A stretch of DNA of 35,001 nt from Terrisporobacter sp. Its GTDB lineage: Bacteria; Bacillota; Clostridia; Peptostreptococcales; Peptostreptococcaceae. Made by a program: the position numbers and the translations under genes. The notes beneath the pieces are model-generated. The model made no database searches, was not told the origin of the DNA, and saw only the letters and a list, made by a program, of their open reading frames with translations. Below, piece after piece: positions 14,246 through 25,900 of this stretch. Numbering within the stretch: position 1 is the first letter of the stretch; every line of letters begins with the position of its first letter. The stretch is taken from NCBI RefSeq assembly GCF_017888745.1, contig NZ_JAGHFM010000047.1, forward strand, positions 1 through 35,001. The letters are read 5' to 3'.

Positions 14246-14282
14246 TAAAAAAAGATATAGAATAAATTTATATCCTATATCT
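14246..14282 (-). terminator. Intrinsic terminator of the DNA-repair operon
   Basis: AGATATAG and CTATATCT pair (14253-14260 and 14275-14282). On the - strand a run of seven Ts follows. It lies 55 nt past the sbcC stop. Confidence 0.7.
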
Positions 14283-14336
14283 ACATTACTATATTTAAAT
14301 AATTTCTATTCTTTATTAATTTTTATTAATGTAATT

Positions 14337-17300
14337 CTAACTATACTCTATTCTTACTCTAGATCCTTTACCAACATCACATGAGCTCACTAAAAGTTTA
14401 ACTGGCACTCTATTTTTAAGTTCCTCCACGTGACTTATAATACCTACACTTAATTTATCACTATGAAGATTTTCAAGGGATTCCATTACCACATCTAATA
14501 ACTCTGTATCTAAAGAACCAAATCCTTCATCTAAGAAGAAAAATTCTAAAGGACTATTTCCTTTAAGCTGTATTTGAGAAGATAGAGCAAGGGCCAGTGA
14601 TAATGATGTTAAGAAAGTTTCTCCTCCAGATAATGAATCAACACTTCTCCTTTGACCACCATTCATATTATCTCTCATTATAAAGTTAAGATTTTCATCT
14701 ATTTCTAAAGCATATCTTCCTCTTGTTATTGAGTTTAATCGTTTTGATGCTTCTAAGGCAATATATTTAAGTTGATTTGTAGCCACAAATTCTACAAATT
14801 TATTGCCCATGATTAATTTATTTATCTCTTCTAATAATGATAATTCATGTTTTACCTTTTTTATTTCTTTTCTTAAATCTTTCATTGACTCTAAAGATTT
14901 TTCTATATTTTCTAGTTCATTTTCTTTTGAACCAATATTAGTTCTAAGTTTTGCTATATCGCTTTTTAGATTATTAATAGAAAGTTGTAATTCTTGGAAG
15001 TCTTCTTCTTTTATGCTTCTTCCATCTAGCTTTTTATCATAATCTTCAATCTTTAAAGTTACATATTTTATTTCTTCATTATATTTTTCTATTTCATCTT
15101 TAAATTTATTTTTATCCTCTTCTTTTAAAAGTGATTTTTCAACAGTATTTGTAGAGTCAAATTTATTTTCTACTAATAAATTAGTTAAAGTTTGATTTTT
15201 ACTATCTAATTGCTTTTTAGCTTGAGATAATATTCCATCTTTACTACTCTTTATTTTAGCATTATCTTCATAATTACATTTCTTATCATTAAGTTCATTT
15301 CTTAATGATTCTTCATTATTAACAATTCTATCAATATTATCTAAAGTTTCTTTTAATAATTTTTCACAAGAAATACCTTTCGCAATTCTATTAAGCTCAT
15401 CTTCATATCCTTTTAATTCTTTATATTTTGTATCTCTAAGCTGAACTAAATTAGAAAGTTTCTTATCGATCTCATTAAAAGTACTATTCTTTTCTTTTAA
15501 TTCATTATCTAGTAGCTCTTTTTCTTTATTAAGGTCTGATACTTCTTTATTAAGCTTCTCTACCTTCTTTTCATTTTCATTTATTTCTTTGACTTTTGAA
15601 GATAAATCACTTACTTTTACCTTTGATTTTAAGCTTAAGTATTCTATATTAAGATCATCATAATTCCTTTTTAAGTTATCTATTTTTTCGTTTAATTCAT
15701 TTTTTAATTTAGTATCAGAGTTTAAATTTTCTTTTATCTTAACTTCTTCTTTTTCTATCTCATTTTTTTCATCTTTTATATTATAAAGTTCTTCAATAGT
15801 TTTATTTTTATCTTCTTCCCATGAATTAACTTTCTCTTCTAAAATTTTTAACTCTTTTTGTTTTATATCTATTTCTTTTTCTAATGTAAAAGACGAATAA
15901 TCTCCAAGTTTATTTTCTAATTCACCTAAACTTTTTTGTTTTATATTTTCTATAGAAGTAATTTCTCTATTTCTTAAAGAAAACTCTTCATAAAATGATT
16001 TTTCTCTATTTAAATCAGTTTCCACTTTTTTAATTTTTTCATCTACTAATTTGGCTTCTTCATAATTATTATTATAATAAGTTTTTTCATGATGAATCGA
16101 ACCACAAACTGGACATGGTTCATTTTCTTCTAGCTTTTCTCTTAAATATGAAGCCATATTTAAATAAGCTAATTTTTCTTGCTCTTCTTTCAAATCTTCT
16201 AAGTTTTTACTTAATCTTTCAACTTTATCAGCAGATTCTTTTAGGTTTCTATTATTCTCAAATTTTATTTTTTCATTTTTATTTAATTCGTCTTTTATAT
16301 TTTTAATTTGAGTTTCATAGTCTTTAATATTTTCTAGTTTTGATTTTAAATTATGTAAGTTCTCTTTTTCTCTTAAAACTAGTTTATTATCACCTGGGAA
16401 ATTTCTTTCTAAAGATTCTTGTTTCTCCATTAATCTTTTTAATTTTTCTTCCATAGAAGATTTATTTTTTTCAATATTTATATTTTTAAGCTTTAATCCT
16501 TCTAGCCTTTTCTCCACTTCTTTTAATGATTTATATTTTTCTTCCTTTTCAAAACTTAATTTCTTTAATTCGTCTTCTTTAGTATGAGCAGCAAATATAT
16601 TTTCTTTTAACTCAGCACTTATACTTAAACTTTCAACAAGGCTTCTATTGTCTTGAATTTTTTTATACTTACTGCTAATTTGATTATCTAAATCTTGAAG
16701 TTCTTTTTCTAAATCATATTTATTACTATCATAATTTTCAATTTCTACTTTAAGTTCTTTTATTTTAGAGTATAAATTTTCTACTTTTTCTTCTAATTCA
16801 ATCCCCCTTTGAAGTTTACTTCTTTCTTCTATTAATATAGGTAGTTTTTCATTTTTTTCTTTGTAAGCTTCATCATATCTTTTTGATAATAAATCAATTT
16901 CTTTTTTCAAATTTCCTATAATAACATCTAATTTTTCAACTTCACAGGCATTTTCATTTATATCTTTTTCTAATAGTTTTATATCATTAATATGAGGAAT
17001 AATATTTTCGGCCTTATCATTTCTATCTAATTGTTCCCTCTTTAAATTAATCTCTTTTTCTAATAAGTCTAATTCTTTTTTTCTCTCACTATATTTTTGT
17101 AAATATCTTTGATTTTCTATAATTACCTTACTTATTTCTAGTTCTTTTTCTTCTTTGTCTAACTCTATATGCTTTTCTTTTTCAAGATTTATGGTTTCTT
17201 CTAATTCTTCTTTTACTTTTTCATATAATTCTTCAGATATTCCCTTACTTTCTATAAATGTAGTAAGCTGACCTTCTAAATTATCAGATTGAGCTTTTAT

Positions 17301-17876
17301 TATTTTTCTTTTATCTTTTACTTTATTGGAAAGTTGTTCTCCATATTTTTCAAGATTAAATATTCTTTCAAGCATCTTCCTTCTAGTACCATCTTGTAAT
17401 TTTAAAAATTCACTAAATTTTCCTTGAGGAAGAACTACAGATCTAGTAAAGTCCTCTGAAGTTAAGCCTATTATATCATGTATCTTATTTTTAACCTCTC
17501 CTACTTTATCAGCAAGAACTAATATATCTCCATCATCTTTTATTTCGCCAAGAAGAACACGAGAAGTTTTAGTTCCCCCTGTATTATTTGTTTTTATCGT
17601 TCTTTCAACATAATATCTTTTTCTATTATTTTTACTTCCTATTTCAAATTCATATTTTACAATAGCTTTATCACAGTTTGAATTTATATAGTCTGTAGTT
17701 TTTCTAGATATATCTCCATATAGTGCAATAGTTATGGCATCTAATATAGTAGATTTACCACTACCAGTATTTCCGAAAATACCAAATAGTCCTCTAGATG
17801 TTAGCTTTTCAAAATCTATCACTTGCTTATCTATATAACTATTTAATCCACTTAACTCTAATCTAATAGGTCTCAT
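14337..17876 (-). CDS. sbcC: SbcC, ATPase subunit of the SbcCD (Rad50-Mre11-like) nuclease
   Basis: 1179 residues. N-terminal ATPase half with Walker A GNTGSGKST (35-43), then very long Lys/Glu/Leu-rich coiled coils. A zinc hook CPVCG (Cys588, Cys591) lies exactly midway. The C-terminal half carries the ABC signature SLSGGETFLTSLSLALALS and Walker B EFFFLDEGFGSLD. With SbcD it opens hairpins and processes blocked double-strand ends. ATG at 17876 was chosen (AAGGTGAAG just upstream; MRPIRLELSGLNSY is the usual SbcC opening) over a GTG at 17885. It overlaps the sbcD 3' end by 14 bp. Last gene of the operon. Confidence 0.95.
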   Translation of the reverse strand: MRPIRLELSGLNSYIDKQVIDFEKLTSRGLFGIFGNTGSGKSTILDAITIALYGDISRKTTDYINSNCDKAIVKYEFEIGSKNNRKRYYVERTIKTNNTGGTKTSRVLLGEIKDDGDILVLADKVGEVKNKIHDIIGLTSEDFTRSVVLPQGKFSEFLKLQDGTRRKMLERIFNLEKYGEQLSNKVKDKRKIIKAQSDNLEGQLTTFIESKGISEELYEKVKEELEETINLEKEKHIELDKEEKELEISKVIIENQRYLQKYSERKKELDLLEKEINLKREQLDRNDKAENIIPHINDIKLLEKDINENACEVEKLDVIIGNLKKEIDLLSKRYDEAYKEKNEKLPILIEERSKLQRGIELEEKVENLYSKIKELKVEIENYDSNKYDLEKELQDLDNQISSKYKKIQDNRSLVESLSISAELKENIFAAHTKEDELKKLSFEKEEKYKSLKEVEKRLEGLKLKNINIEKNKSSMEEKLKRLMEKQESLERNFPGDNKLVLREKENLHNLKSKLENIKDYETQIKNIKDELNKNEKIKFENNRNLKESADKVERLSKNLEDLKEEQEKLAYLNMASYLREKLEENEPCPVCGSIHHEKTYYNNNYEEAKLVDEKIKKVETDLNREKSFYEEFSLRNREITSIENIKQKSLGELENKLGDYSSFTLEKEIDIKQKELKILEEKVNSWEEDKNKTIEELYNIKDEKNEIEKEEVKIKENLNSDTKLKNELNEKIDNLKRNYDDLNIEYLSLKSKVKVSDLSSKVKEINENEKKVEKLNKEVSDLNKEKELLDNELKEKNSTFNEIDKKLSNLVQLRDTKYKELKGYEDELNRIAKGISCEKLLKETLDNIDRIVNNEESLRNELNDKKCNYEDNAKIKSSKDGILSQAKKQLDSKNQTLTNLLVENKFDSTNTVEKSLLKEEDKNKFKDEIEKYNEEIKYVTLKIEDYDKKLDGRSIKEEDFQELQLSINNLKSDIAKLRTNIGSKENELENIEKSLESMKDLRKEIKKVKHELSLLEEINKLIMGNKFVEFVATNQLKYIALEASKRLNSITRGRYALEIDENLNFIMRDNMNGGQRRSVDSLSGGETFLTSLSLALALSSQIQLKGNSPLEFFFLDEGFGSLDTELLDVVMESLENLHSDKLSVGIISHVEELKNRVPVKLLVSSCDVGKGSRVRIEYS

Positions 17877-19074
17877 CTTCTTCACCTTCTTTGCTAACTA
17901 GATTTAAGAATAAATCCATGATTTCTCCTCTTGGTTCACATTTTTCCCTGAATTTATAAAATTCACTAAATAACTGTCCCATAGATTTTTCTTTTATATC
18001 AATTTCTTCATATTCATAGTCAGAAGTAATTATTGGTTTTATCTCAACAATGTCTTTAAGATATTCTTTCATCTTTTTAAGATTAGACTGACTTATAACC
18101 TCATCAGTCTTTATTTCAAAATAAGCCCAAATTTCTCTGTCTTTATTTTCTTCACATACTTGTAAAGCTTCTTCTATTCCATTACATTTAAAAACTTCAA
18201 TTGGTTTATAGTTATTAAAGTATATAGACTTTATTTCTGGTTTTTCTCCAGCTTTAATATCTACTATATTTGCTCCTTTAGCATAAATTCTTTCTTTTTT
18301 ACTATATTGCAAAGGTGATCCCGAATAGTAAACATTTAATCTTTCAGATGCTTTTTGTGGTTTATGTAAATGTCCTAAAGCTATATATTGAGCATTTTGT
18401 GGTAAGTCTTGCTTGTCTACTGTAAGACTTCCTCCAAGCTGAATTTGTCTTTCTGAATCAGAGGGATCTCCACCTGCCACATATAAGTGTGACACAGCTA
18501 TATTTATACTATCATCTTCAAAATTTTCTTCTAACTGTCTAAATATATCTCCTACTTTGGAAGAATAGCTTCTTTGTAGTTCTTCATCACTTTCAACATT
18601 TTTTATAGCATCATTTAATCTTTTTTCACTTGGATAAGGTAATGTTATGATTGTAGCCTTCTCACCATTTATATTTATTTTTAGACATCCTTCTTTAGCT
18701 TCAACTATTTCAAAACCTTTATATTTTCTTTCTATTGCTTTACTTAAAGGATATCCTAAAATTATTATTCCCTGTTCAGTAGCTAAAGGTGTAACAGCAG
18801 ATAACCTTTCTGGATTATCATGGTTACCTGCAATTACTAATACACATCTCTTTCCGTCATTAGCTAGTTTACAAACTGTTTTATAAAATAGAGTCTCAGC
18901 TCCAGCTGGAGGATTTGAAGTATCATAAATATCTCCAGCTATAATTACCATATCTATATCATTTTCTTCTACTATTTTGATAAAATCATTGCAAAATTTT
19001 TCTTGTTCTTCTAATCTAGAATGGCCTTCTAGGTTTTTTCCTATATGCCAATCTGATGTATGAATAAATCTCAT
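17863..19074 (-). CDS. sbcD: SbcD, Mre11-like nuclease subunit
   Basis: 403 residues. Phosphoesterase motifs in order: TSDWHIGK (Asp8, His10), AGDIYD (Asp48), AGNHD (Asn84, His85), VSHLYVAGG, and LGHLHKPQ. These bind two metal ions (Mn2+ in characterised enzymes) for 3'-5' exonuclease and endonuclease activity. The C-terminal part should contact SbcC. AGGAGGG lies 5 nt before the ATG. Starts 15 bp after addA and overlaps sbcC, so AddAB and SbcCD are made from one message. Confidence 0.95.
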   Translation of the reverse strand: MRFIHTSDWHIGKNLEGHSRLEEQEKFCNDFIKIVEENDIDMVIIAGDIYDTSNPPAGAETLFYKTVCKLANDGKRCVLVIAGNHDNPERLSAVTPLATEQGIIILGYPLSKAIERKYKGFEIVEAKEGCLKININGEKATIITLPYPSEKRLNDAIKNVESDEELQRSYSSKVGDIFRQLEENFEDDSINIAVSHLYVAGGDPSDSERQIQLGGSLTVDKQDLPQNAQYIALGHLHKPQKASERLNVYYSGSPLQYSKKERIYAKGANIVDIKAGEKPEIKSIYFNNYKPIEVFKCNGIEEALQVCEENKDREIWAYFEIKTDEVISQSNLKKMKEYLKDIVEIKPIITSDYEYEEIDIKEKSMGQLFSEFYKFREKCEPRGEIMDLFLNLVSKEGEEDETY

Positions 19075-19089
19075 AGGCCCTCCTAATTT

Positions 19090-22000
19090 TTATAATTTAA
19101 CTTCTTCATCTATATTAAATAAATATAAGTGTTTTTCCTTCACTTTTTTACCAGTTAATTTCGTCAGAGCCTCCCCATATAAATCCAACTGTTTTCTATA
19201 TCTATCTATAACACTAGATTTATTTTCATCATCTACATAATCCGTTTTATAGTCTACGATTACTATTTCATCATCTTCTTCAAAGTATAAATCTATTATA
19301 CCCCTTAACATTAGACTTTCCTCATCATATATAGCTCTATTATTTTGTATATCTTCATTATTTAAATAAATATCATTCATCTTAATCTGGGAGTATATAG
19401 TTTGCTCTCTTTTCACAAAATGAGATGATAACATTCTTTTTCCTACCCTAGATCTGAAGAATTTATATATTTTAAAAGGATTAATAACTACTGATTGTTT
19501 TTCAGTTATTATATCTCTTTTTATAAGTTCTTTTATCTGTTCTCTTATTTGGTCTATAGTTTTTATTTTGCTTAAGTCTAAAACTTCCATTACTAAATGA
19601 ACTATTGTTCCTCTTTCTTGAGGTGTTATTTTATCTTTCTCCTGACTTTCTTGTATAAATAAAGGTTTTTTAAGAGTTATTTTATTTACTCCAACTTCAC
19701 TATTTTCATCATTAGATAAAACTTCTTCAGATACAATTTCATCCTCTATTCCTTCTCCATCATCATATATACCTATATCTTCATATATATTTTCTGAGAA
19801 ATCTTCTTCATGTTGGCTTTGCATCTTTTTAATTTCCGAAACAGATATACTTGCAGATACTTTTACACTTTCTTTAAATGGATACTTATAATTTAATTTT
19901 TCTTCTATTTCTTCTATATAATCAGACCCCTTCTCTTCACTTTCCATCTGATTTAATAAAGTTTCTAAATCTAATTCTTCTGCTTTTTCTTCTACAACCA
20001 CATCATCTTTACTCCAAGCATTAAAGCTCCATTTTGAATCGTGATTTGATTGAGATATGACTTCAATTCCATATTCATTTCTAAGTTCTTTGAAATCTTT
20101 ATGTTTTAAAACAGAAGGCATTATCCAATCTAAATAATTCTTCGCTTTTAATACATCATACTGTGAAACTGGATTATCTCCATCTAAATTTTTCCCCCAC
20201 TTAACTAAAGTTGCTGGAATATCTTTAGTAGAGCCAGTAATTATTAATTTTTCTTTTGCTCTAGTTAAAGCAACATATAAGATTCTCATCTCTTCTGAAA
20301 GATTTTCTAAGTTAATTTTATTTTTTAATGCTTCTTTTGCAATACTTGGATAAGAAATTCTCCTATCTATATCTACTAATTGTGGTCCAAATCCTAACTC
20401 ATAATGATATAACATATCTTTTTTAAAATCTTGAGTATTAAAGTTTTTGCTCATTGCTGAACAAAATACTATAGGAAATTCTAGCCCTTTACTCTTATGT
20501 ATACTCATAATTCTTACAACATTAGCATTTTCACCAAGTGTCTTTGCACTACCCATATCTGAATTAGATTTTTTAATTTTATCTATAAAGTTAACAAAGT
20601 TGAAAATACCTTTGAAACTTGTTTCTTCAAATTGTTTCGCTCTTTCAAATAAAATCTTTAAGTTGGCTTGTCTTTGACTTCCACTTGGTAAAGCTCCTAC
20701 ATAAGCATAGTAGCCACTATTCATATATAAATACCATAAAAATTCATCTGTGCTCATATAAAGAGATTTTTCTTTGTATTCTTGTAAATCATGTAAAAAT
20801 CTTCTACATTTTTCTGCTACTACTTGTTTTTCTTCCTCTTCAGTTTCACTTATCATCACTATACACTCATATAAACTGGAATTACTATTTTCTAATCTTA
20901 TATCAATAAAATCTTCTGGTGTAAATGAAGTACATGGAAGTATTGGTGATTTTAAAACAGCAAGTAGAGATATATCTTGCATTGGATTATCTATAACTCT
21001 TAAAAATGCCATTACTGTTTTAATTTCTATAATATCAAAATATCCCATTCCCGTATCTGCATAAGTTGGTATACCCATATTTATTAATTCATCAGCAAAT
21101 ACTGGTGCCCAAGCAGATGTAGCTCTAAGAAGTATTACTATATCTTTAAAATCAACCATTCTATAATCATCAAGCTTCTTATCATATACTTTGTATACTT
21201 TTTTGTCTTCTCCTGGTGACATTAATTCTTTTATTATTTTACCCACCATACGAGCTTCTAATTGTATATTATCTAATTCTTCTTCTATATTTTCATCATC
21301 AGAGTTGATATCTTCACCTTTTTTATTATCTTTTTCCATAAGATGAATTTCAGTAGGTCCTCCTACTATTATCTCTTCATCTTCAACTTCTTTAAAGGAT
21401 GCTCCTAAGTTTAGTGCTTCTTCTTTTGTATATTCAATTTCACCAATGTTCTTACTCATTATATTTTCAAAAACATAGTTACAGCTATCTATTACTTCTT
21501 TTCTACTTCTAAAATTTTTATAAAGCATTATTTTTCTTTCTTTGCTTCCTTTTTTTGTATCATAAGCAGCATATTTTTCCAAGAAAATTTCTGGTTTGGC
21601 TTGTCTAAATCTATAAATACTTTGCTTAACATCACCAACCATAAATCTATTTGGAGTTTCAATTTTTGCGATTGTACTAAGTAAAACTTCTTGAACATAG
21701 TTACTATCTTGATACTCATCTATAAATATTTCATAGAACTTCTCTCTGTACTCAAGGGCCACATCTGAAGGAGTTATTTTTCCATCTTCATCTGTATTAG
21801 TTAAAATATCTAAAGCAAAATGTTCTATATCATTAAAATCTATAATTCCTTTTTCTCTTTTTCTTTGGCTATACAGTTCTATAAATCTAAGTATTACTCT
21901 ACTTAAAGCATTTATCACAGGGTATAACATCTCTATTTCTTTATTTAAACTTGATATATCCTTGTTAAAAGTAGAACTTTGCATAGCTTCTAAAGATTTT

Positions 22001-22944
22001 TTTGCATCATCTCTAATCTTTTTCGCTTTATCTTTGCTATCTTTTATATATTCCTCTGCACCTTTAGGAATTCTCTTAACACCTTTAACATAATTTTCAA
22101 ATTCTAAAGAACAAAAAGTTCTATAAGAACTTTCCCAAGATTCATTACAGCTATCAAAAATATTTTTTATCATTCTATACTCTATTTTTAATTTATCCGT
22201 AAAAGTTTCTAATTCTTCAATTCCTTCTACCATTTCCAAAGCTTTTTCAAAATTAAGCACAATACCACTTAATTGAATCTTTACTGTATCTAATATTATT
22301 TTCGCCCATTTAGAAGTAGAAAAATCAAAATTATCATCTATTTCAAAATCTTTTACACTATCTTCTAACCATTTAATGGGATATGGCGCTGACATTACAA
22401 AAGAATAAATACTAAGTACCATTTGTTGTAAATTAGTATCTCCTCTTTTTTCACTGTAGCTTTCCACTAAGCTATAAAAATCTTCTTCTTTTTTCTCATA
22501 AAACTCTTCAAAGACTTCTTCGATAGTTTCTAACTTTAATATTGTACATTCAGTCTCATCACCAATCCTAAAGTTAGGATCTAAATCGATTTTGTGGAAA
22601 TTTGATTTAATAACTTCTAAACAGAAAGAGTGTATTGTAGTTATACTAGCCTTATTTAGTAAAACTAACTGATTTTGTAAGTGTGAATCTTCTGGATTAT
22701 CTTCTAATGCTTTACCTATTGCATCACCTATTCTCTCTCTCATTTCTGATGCAGCTGCATTAGTGAAGGTAACTACTAGCAAGCTATCTATATCTATAGG
22801 TTTTACTTTGTCTGTTATCATTTGTATAATTCTTTCAACTAGTACTGCTGTTTTTCCCGATCCAGCAGCAGCTGCTACTAATAAATTACAATCTCTACTA
22901 TCTATTACTTCTTGTTGTTCACTTGTCCATTTTGGTGAGCTCAC
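19090..22944 (-). CDS. addA: AddA, helicase-nuclease subunit of AddAB
   Basis: 1284 residues, slightly longer than B. subtilis AddA. SF1A helicase motifs: Walker A AAAGSGKTA (25-33), FIDEYQDSN (Walker B), GDVKQSIYRFRQAKP, MSIHKSKGLEFPIVF and RILYVALTRAKEKLII. The C-terminal RecB-family nuclease has GIIDLYFEEDDEIVIVDYKTDY (Asp1231, Lys1233). An acidic linker precedes the nuclease domain. AddAB resects double-strand breaks from DNA ends and responds to Chi. Start is GTG, with GGAGG upstream. The G of GTG is the last base of the addB TAG stop, so translation is coupled. Confidence 0.95.
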   Translation of the reverse strand: MSSPKWTSEQQEVIDSRDCNLLVAAAAGSGKTAVLVERIIQMITDKVKPIDIDSLLVVTFTNAAASEMRERIGDAIGKALEDNPEDSHLQNQLVLLNKASITTIHSFCLEVIKSNFHKIDLDPNFRIGDETECTILKLETIEEVFEEFYEKKEEDFYSLVESYSEKRGDTNLQQMVLSIYSFVMSAPYPIKWLEDSVKDFEIDDNFDFSTSKWAKIILDTVKIQLSGIVLNFEKALEMVEGIEELETFTDKLKIEYRMIKNIFDSCNESWESSYRTFCSLEFENYVKGVKRIPKGAEEYIKDSKDKAKKIRDDAKKSLEAMQSSTFNKDISSLNKEIEMLYPVINALSRVILRFIELYSQRKREKGIIDFNDIEHFALDILTNTDEDGKITPSDVALEYREKFYEIFIDEYQDSNYVQEVLLSTIAKIETPNRFMVGDVKQSIYRFRQAKPEIFLEKYAAYDTKKGSKERKIMLYKNFRSRKEVIDSCNYVFENIMSKNIGEIEYTKEEALNLGASFKEVEDEEIIVGGPTEIHLMEKDNKKGEDINSDDENIEEELDNIQLEARMVGKIIKELMSPGEDKKVYKVYDKKLDDYRMVDFKDIVILLRATSAWAPVFADELINMGIPTYADTGMGYFDIIEIKTVMAFLRVIDNPMQDISLLAVLKSPILPCTSFTPEDFIDIRLENSNSSLYECIVMISETEEEEKQVVAEKCRRFLHDLQEYKEKSLYMSTDEFLWYLYMNSGYYAYVGALPSGSQRQANLKILFERAKQFEETSFKGIFNFVNFIDKIKKSNSDMGSAKTLGENANVVRIMSIHKSKGLEFPIVFCSAMSKNFNTQDFKKDMLYHYELGFGPQLVDIDRRISYPSIAKEALKNKINLENLSEEMRILYVALTRAKEKLIITGSTKDIPATLVKWGKNLDGDNPVSQYDVLKAKNYLDWIMPSVLKHKDFKELRNEYGIEVISQSNHDSKWSFNAWSKDDVVVEEKAEELDLETLLNQMESEEKGSDYIEEIEEKLNYKYPFKESVKVSASISVSEIKKMQSQHEEDFSENIYEDIGIYDDGEGIEDEIVSEEVLSNDENSEVGVNKITLKKPLFIQESQEKDKITPQERGTIVHLVMEVLDLSKIKTIDQIREQIKELIKRDIITEKQSVVINPFKIYKFFRSRVGKRMLSSHFVKREQTIYSQIKMNDIYLNNEDIQNNRAIYDEESLMLRGIIDLYFEEDDEIVIVDYKTDYVDDENKSSVIDRYRKQLDLYGEALTKLTGKKVKEKHLYLFNIDEEVKL

Positions 22945-25900
22945 TATTTATTTACCTCCTTCTCCATTAATTTAATTACTTCTTCATCACTTTTATCATT
23001 AAGAATTGTGTATTGATTTCCTCTTATAGTAGAATCAAATTGGCATATTACTGAGTAAGAACAAAAATCACATGAAGTTCCATTTTTATTTTTACAAGGT
23101 AATATACTTATATCTCCTCCTACCATTCTTTCACATAATTCTTTGACTTCATATTTTACATATTCTCTAAGAATATCAAATTCACTGTCTGTTACACCTT
23201 TAGTATATCTACCCACATTCCCATTTTTATCAAAACTTGCTGGTATTACTAAAGAAGTTTTTCTTTCTCCTTCTTTAAGTGATAGATCCATTTGTCCTAT
23301 AATATCTGGATTTTTTACAACTAAGCCACTCATTCTAAGTTTCTTTAATATTTCTTCTGTTATAACTGCATCTTTTTGATCTTCATTACTTTTTACAATA
23401 GGATTATCTATTCTGTTATATAAAATGGCAGCTGGTTTAATGTTTTGTTTTTTATGTCTATCACTTTCAATTATTGCATCTAAGTATACTAGTAGTTGCA
23501 ATTGTAATCCATAATATACTTCTGTTAAACTAATTGATTTATCTCCTGATTTATAATCTATAATACGAATATATCTACTATCATCTTTTTCTAATTCATC
23601 GATTCTATCTATTTGCCCAACTAAAGTTACTTCTTCTCCATCATCTAATACAAGTTTAATAGGTGGATACTTACCATTTTTCCTAAAACTAACTTCATAA
23701 TCCACGGGCTCAAAATTTCCTTGTTTTATTTGCATAGATATTATACTAATAGCTGAAACTAACATTTTCTTTAATCTATAGGCTAAATACTTATATCTTT
23801 CTGAAGAATTTAATATGAATCCAGGTATCTTATTAATCATTTCATCCACTATAAGAGATACTCTACCTTTTATATAGTCTTCATCTATTTCGTGCCAATT
23901 TAATTTATCTTTATTTAATGATTTAGAGAAAATATCTAGTATTTTATGGATAAATGATCCTAAGTCTGGGGCTGTAAATGAGTACTCTTTTCTTTCCTCA
24001 GCTTTTAATCCATATTGAATAAAGTATGAGAAAGGACACTGAGCATATCTCTCTAGTTTAGATACACTTAAATTTTTATTTTCATATAACTTTTTAATTT
24101 TGTCTTTTTCTACTTTATCAACTTGATTAGTATAACTAAGTCCACTAATAACTTTTTCAAGTTTGCTTCTATATTCATCATCACTTAAGAAATACCTATA
24201 GATATCTAGCCATATTTCATTTATCTCTCCTCTAATTTCAAACTCTTTTATGGCATTTATTAATTCGTTAAAAGTAGGTGCTTTTACTGTTATTTTTTCT
24301 AGTACATCTTCATGTCTATTTTCCATCTCTTTTAAGACATAATTTTTTATATCTATATTAGGGAAAATCTTTTTAAGCCTAGATATTATTATAGAAGGTC
24401 TTAAAGTTTTTCCTTCATGATCTGAGATAGGATAAGTTAAAATTAAATTTTCACTAGTTGATGTTAAAGCTTTATAAACTAAAAACTGCTCTTCATAGGT
24501 TTTTGTCTTGCTGTCTATATCAACCTCTAATCCTTTTTCTCCTAAATTTTCTCTATCTTTATCACTTAAAAGTCCACTTTCCTTAGATATTAACGGAAAG
24601 ATTCCATCAGTAGTTCCTATTAAGTATAAATATTTTGTATCCGTATTTTTCATCCTATCTATACTACTCACAAGAACTTGATCCATACTTGGTGGAACTA
24701 ATCCAAGTTCATATTCATCAAAACCTAAACTTATTAGTTTCATAAACTTATCTAGGGAAATTCTTTCATCCCCCATAAGTTCCACCATTTGGTCTAATAT
24801 ATCTATTACTATTTGCCAAACTTGAGAATATTCATTAGCAATTTCTAAATCTCCTTTTTCAGTAAAGTTGTTTATTAACTTTTCTAAAGTTTCTTCTATA
24901 TTAATATCTAATAAAAACTCATATACATATTGGCAAATTTCTCTCACAGTTTTATTTTGTTTTTTAAGTTTTTCTTGTAAAGATATTATTGGAGCAAGAA
25001 CTTTATCTTTAGTTGCATTTATTCTTTCTTTTTGAACTAGGTCATACTCATCTTCTTCACTTAAGTAATTAGGATTTACTTTGTAGTACCATTTTTCTTC
25101 AAACCATTTTTTACCTTTTATACCATTAAGAAGTACGTAGTTTTCTAGCAAACTTATTTCTTCATTACCCACTCCTATAAGTCCACTTTTCAAATATCTG
25201 AACATAGTCTCATAAGAGTATCTTCTATTTTTCATTTCTAAAGCAGATAATATAAGAACTATTATAGGATTATTTTTAGCTTCTCTTTTTACATCAATAA
25301 AGTTTGGAATTTCATATTCTTTAAAAATTGATTTAACTAAAAAATCGTATCTATTTAAGTCCCTTGTAGCTACTGTAATATCTTTATATCTTACTTTTTT
25401 ATCTCTTACTAAATGAATAATATCTTTCGCTACTTGTTCTACCTCATCATATAAATTGTTAAATTCTTTTATTTTAATATGCTTAGTTTGTTTTTCATAT
25501 TTTTTATAAGGATAAGCATGATAATATTTTTCTAAGTGCTGAAGCTCTTCATTATCTTTAAACCTTTTTACATCTTCTGTATTTAAATTAATATTTGTAT
25601 GAATCTTTACTCCTTCTTCTGCTGCTATCTTATATAATTTATCAAAAGTATATTTAGTCCTTGAGAAAGCATCATTTTTTGAATAAGTAAATTGAGTCAG
25701 ACTATCAATAGTTAAAGAAATATAAACTTCCTTTGCTTGTTTAAGTAATACTTTTAATACTCCATACTGATTAGGTGTAAAACCTGTAAACTCATCTATA
25801 TAAATATAACTATCCTTAAAATACTCACACTCTTCTAATCTTTCAGCCAAAGATGTAAGCATGTCCTGAGAATCAACATAGTTTTCATGAAGATTTTTTT

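Larger units (their letters stand above)
13745..14336. other. Gene-free stretch with divergent promoters, a candidate small RNA and two terminators
   Basis: No protein gene of normal size is present in these 590 bases. The left 50 bases are the leader and promoter of the CNNM gene. About 13800-13990 is plain AT-rich sequence in which nothing else is seen. 13993-14216 looks like a complete small-RNA transcription unit on the + strand. 14246-14282 is the terminator of the DNA-repair operon. Confidence 0.6.
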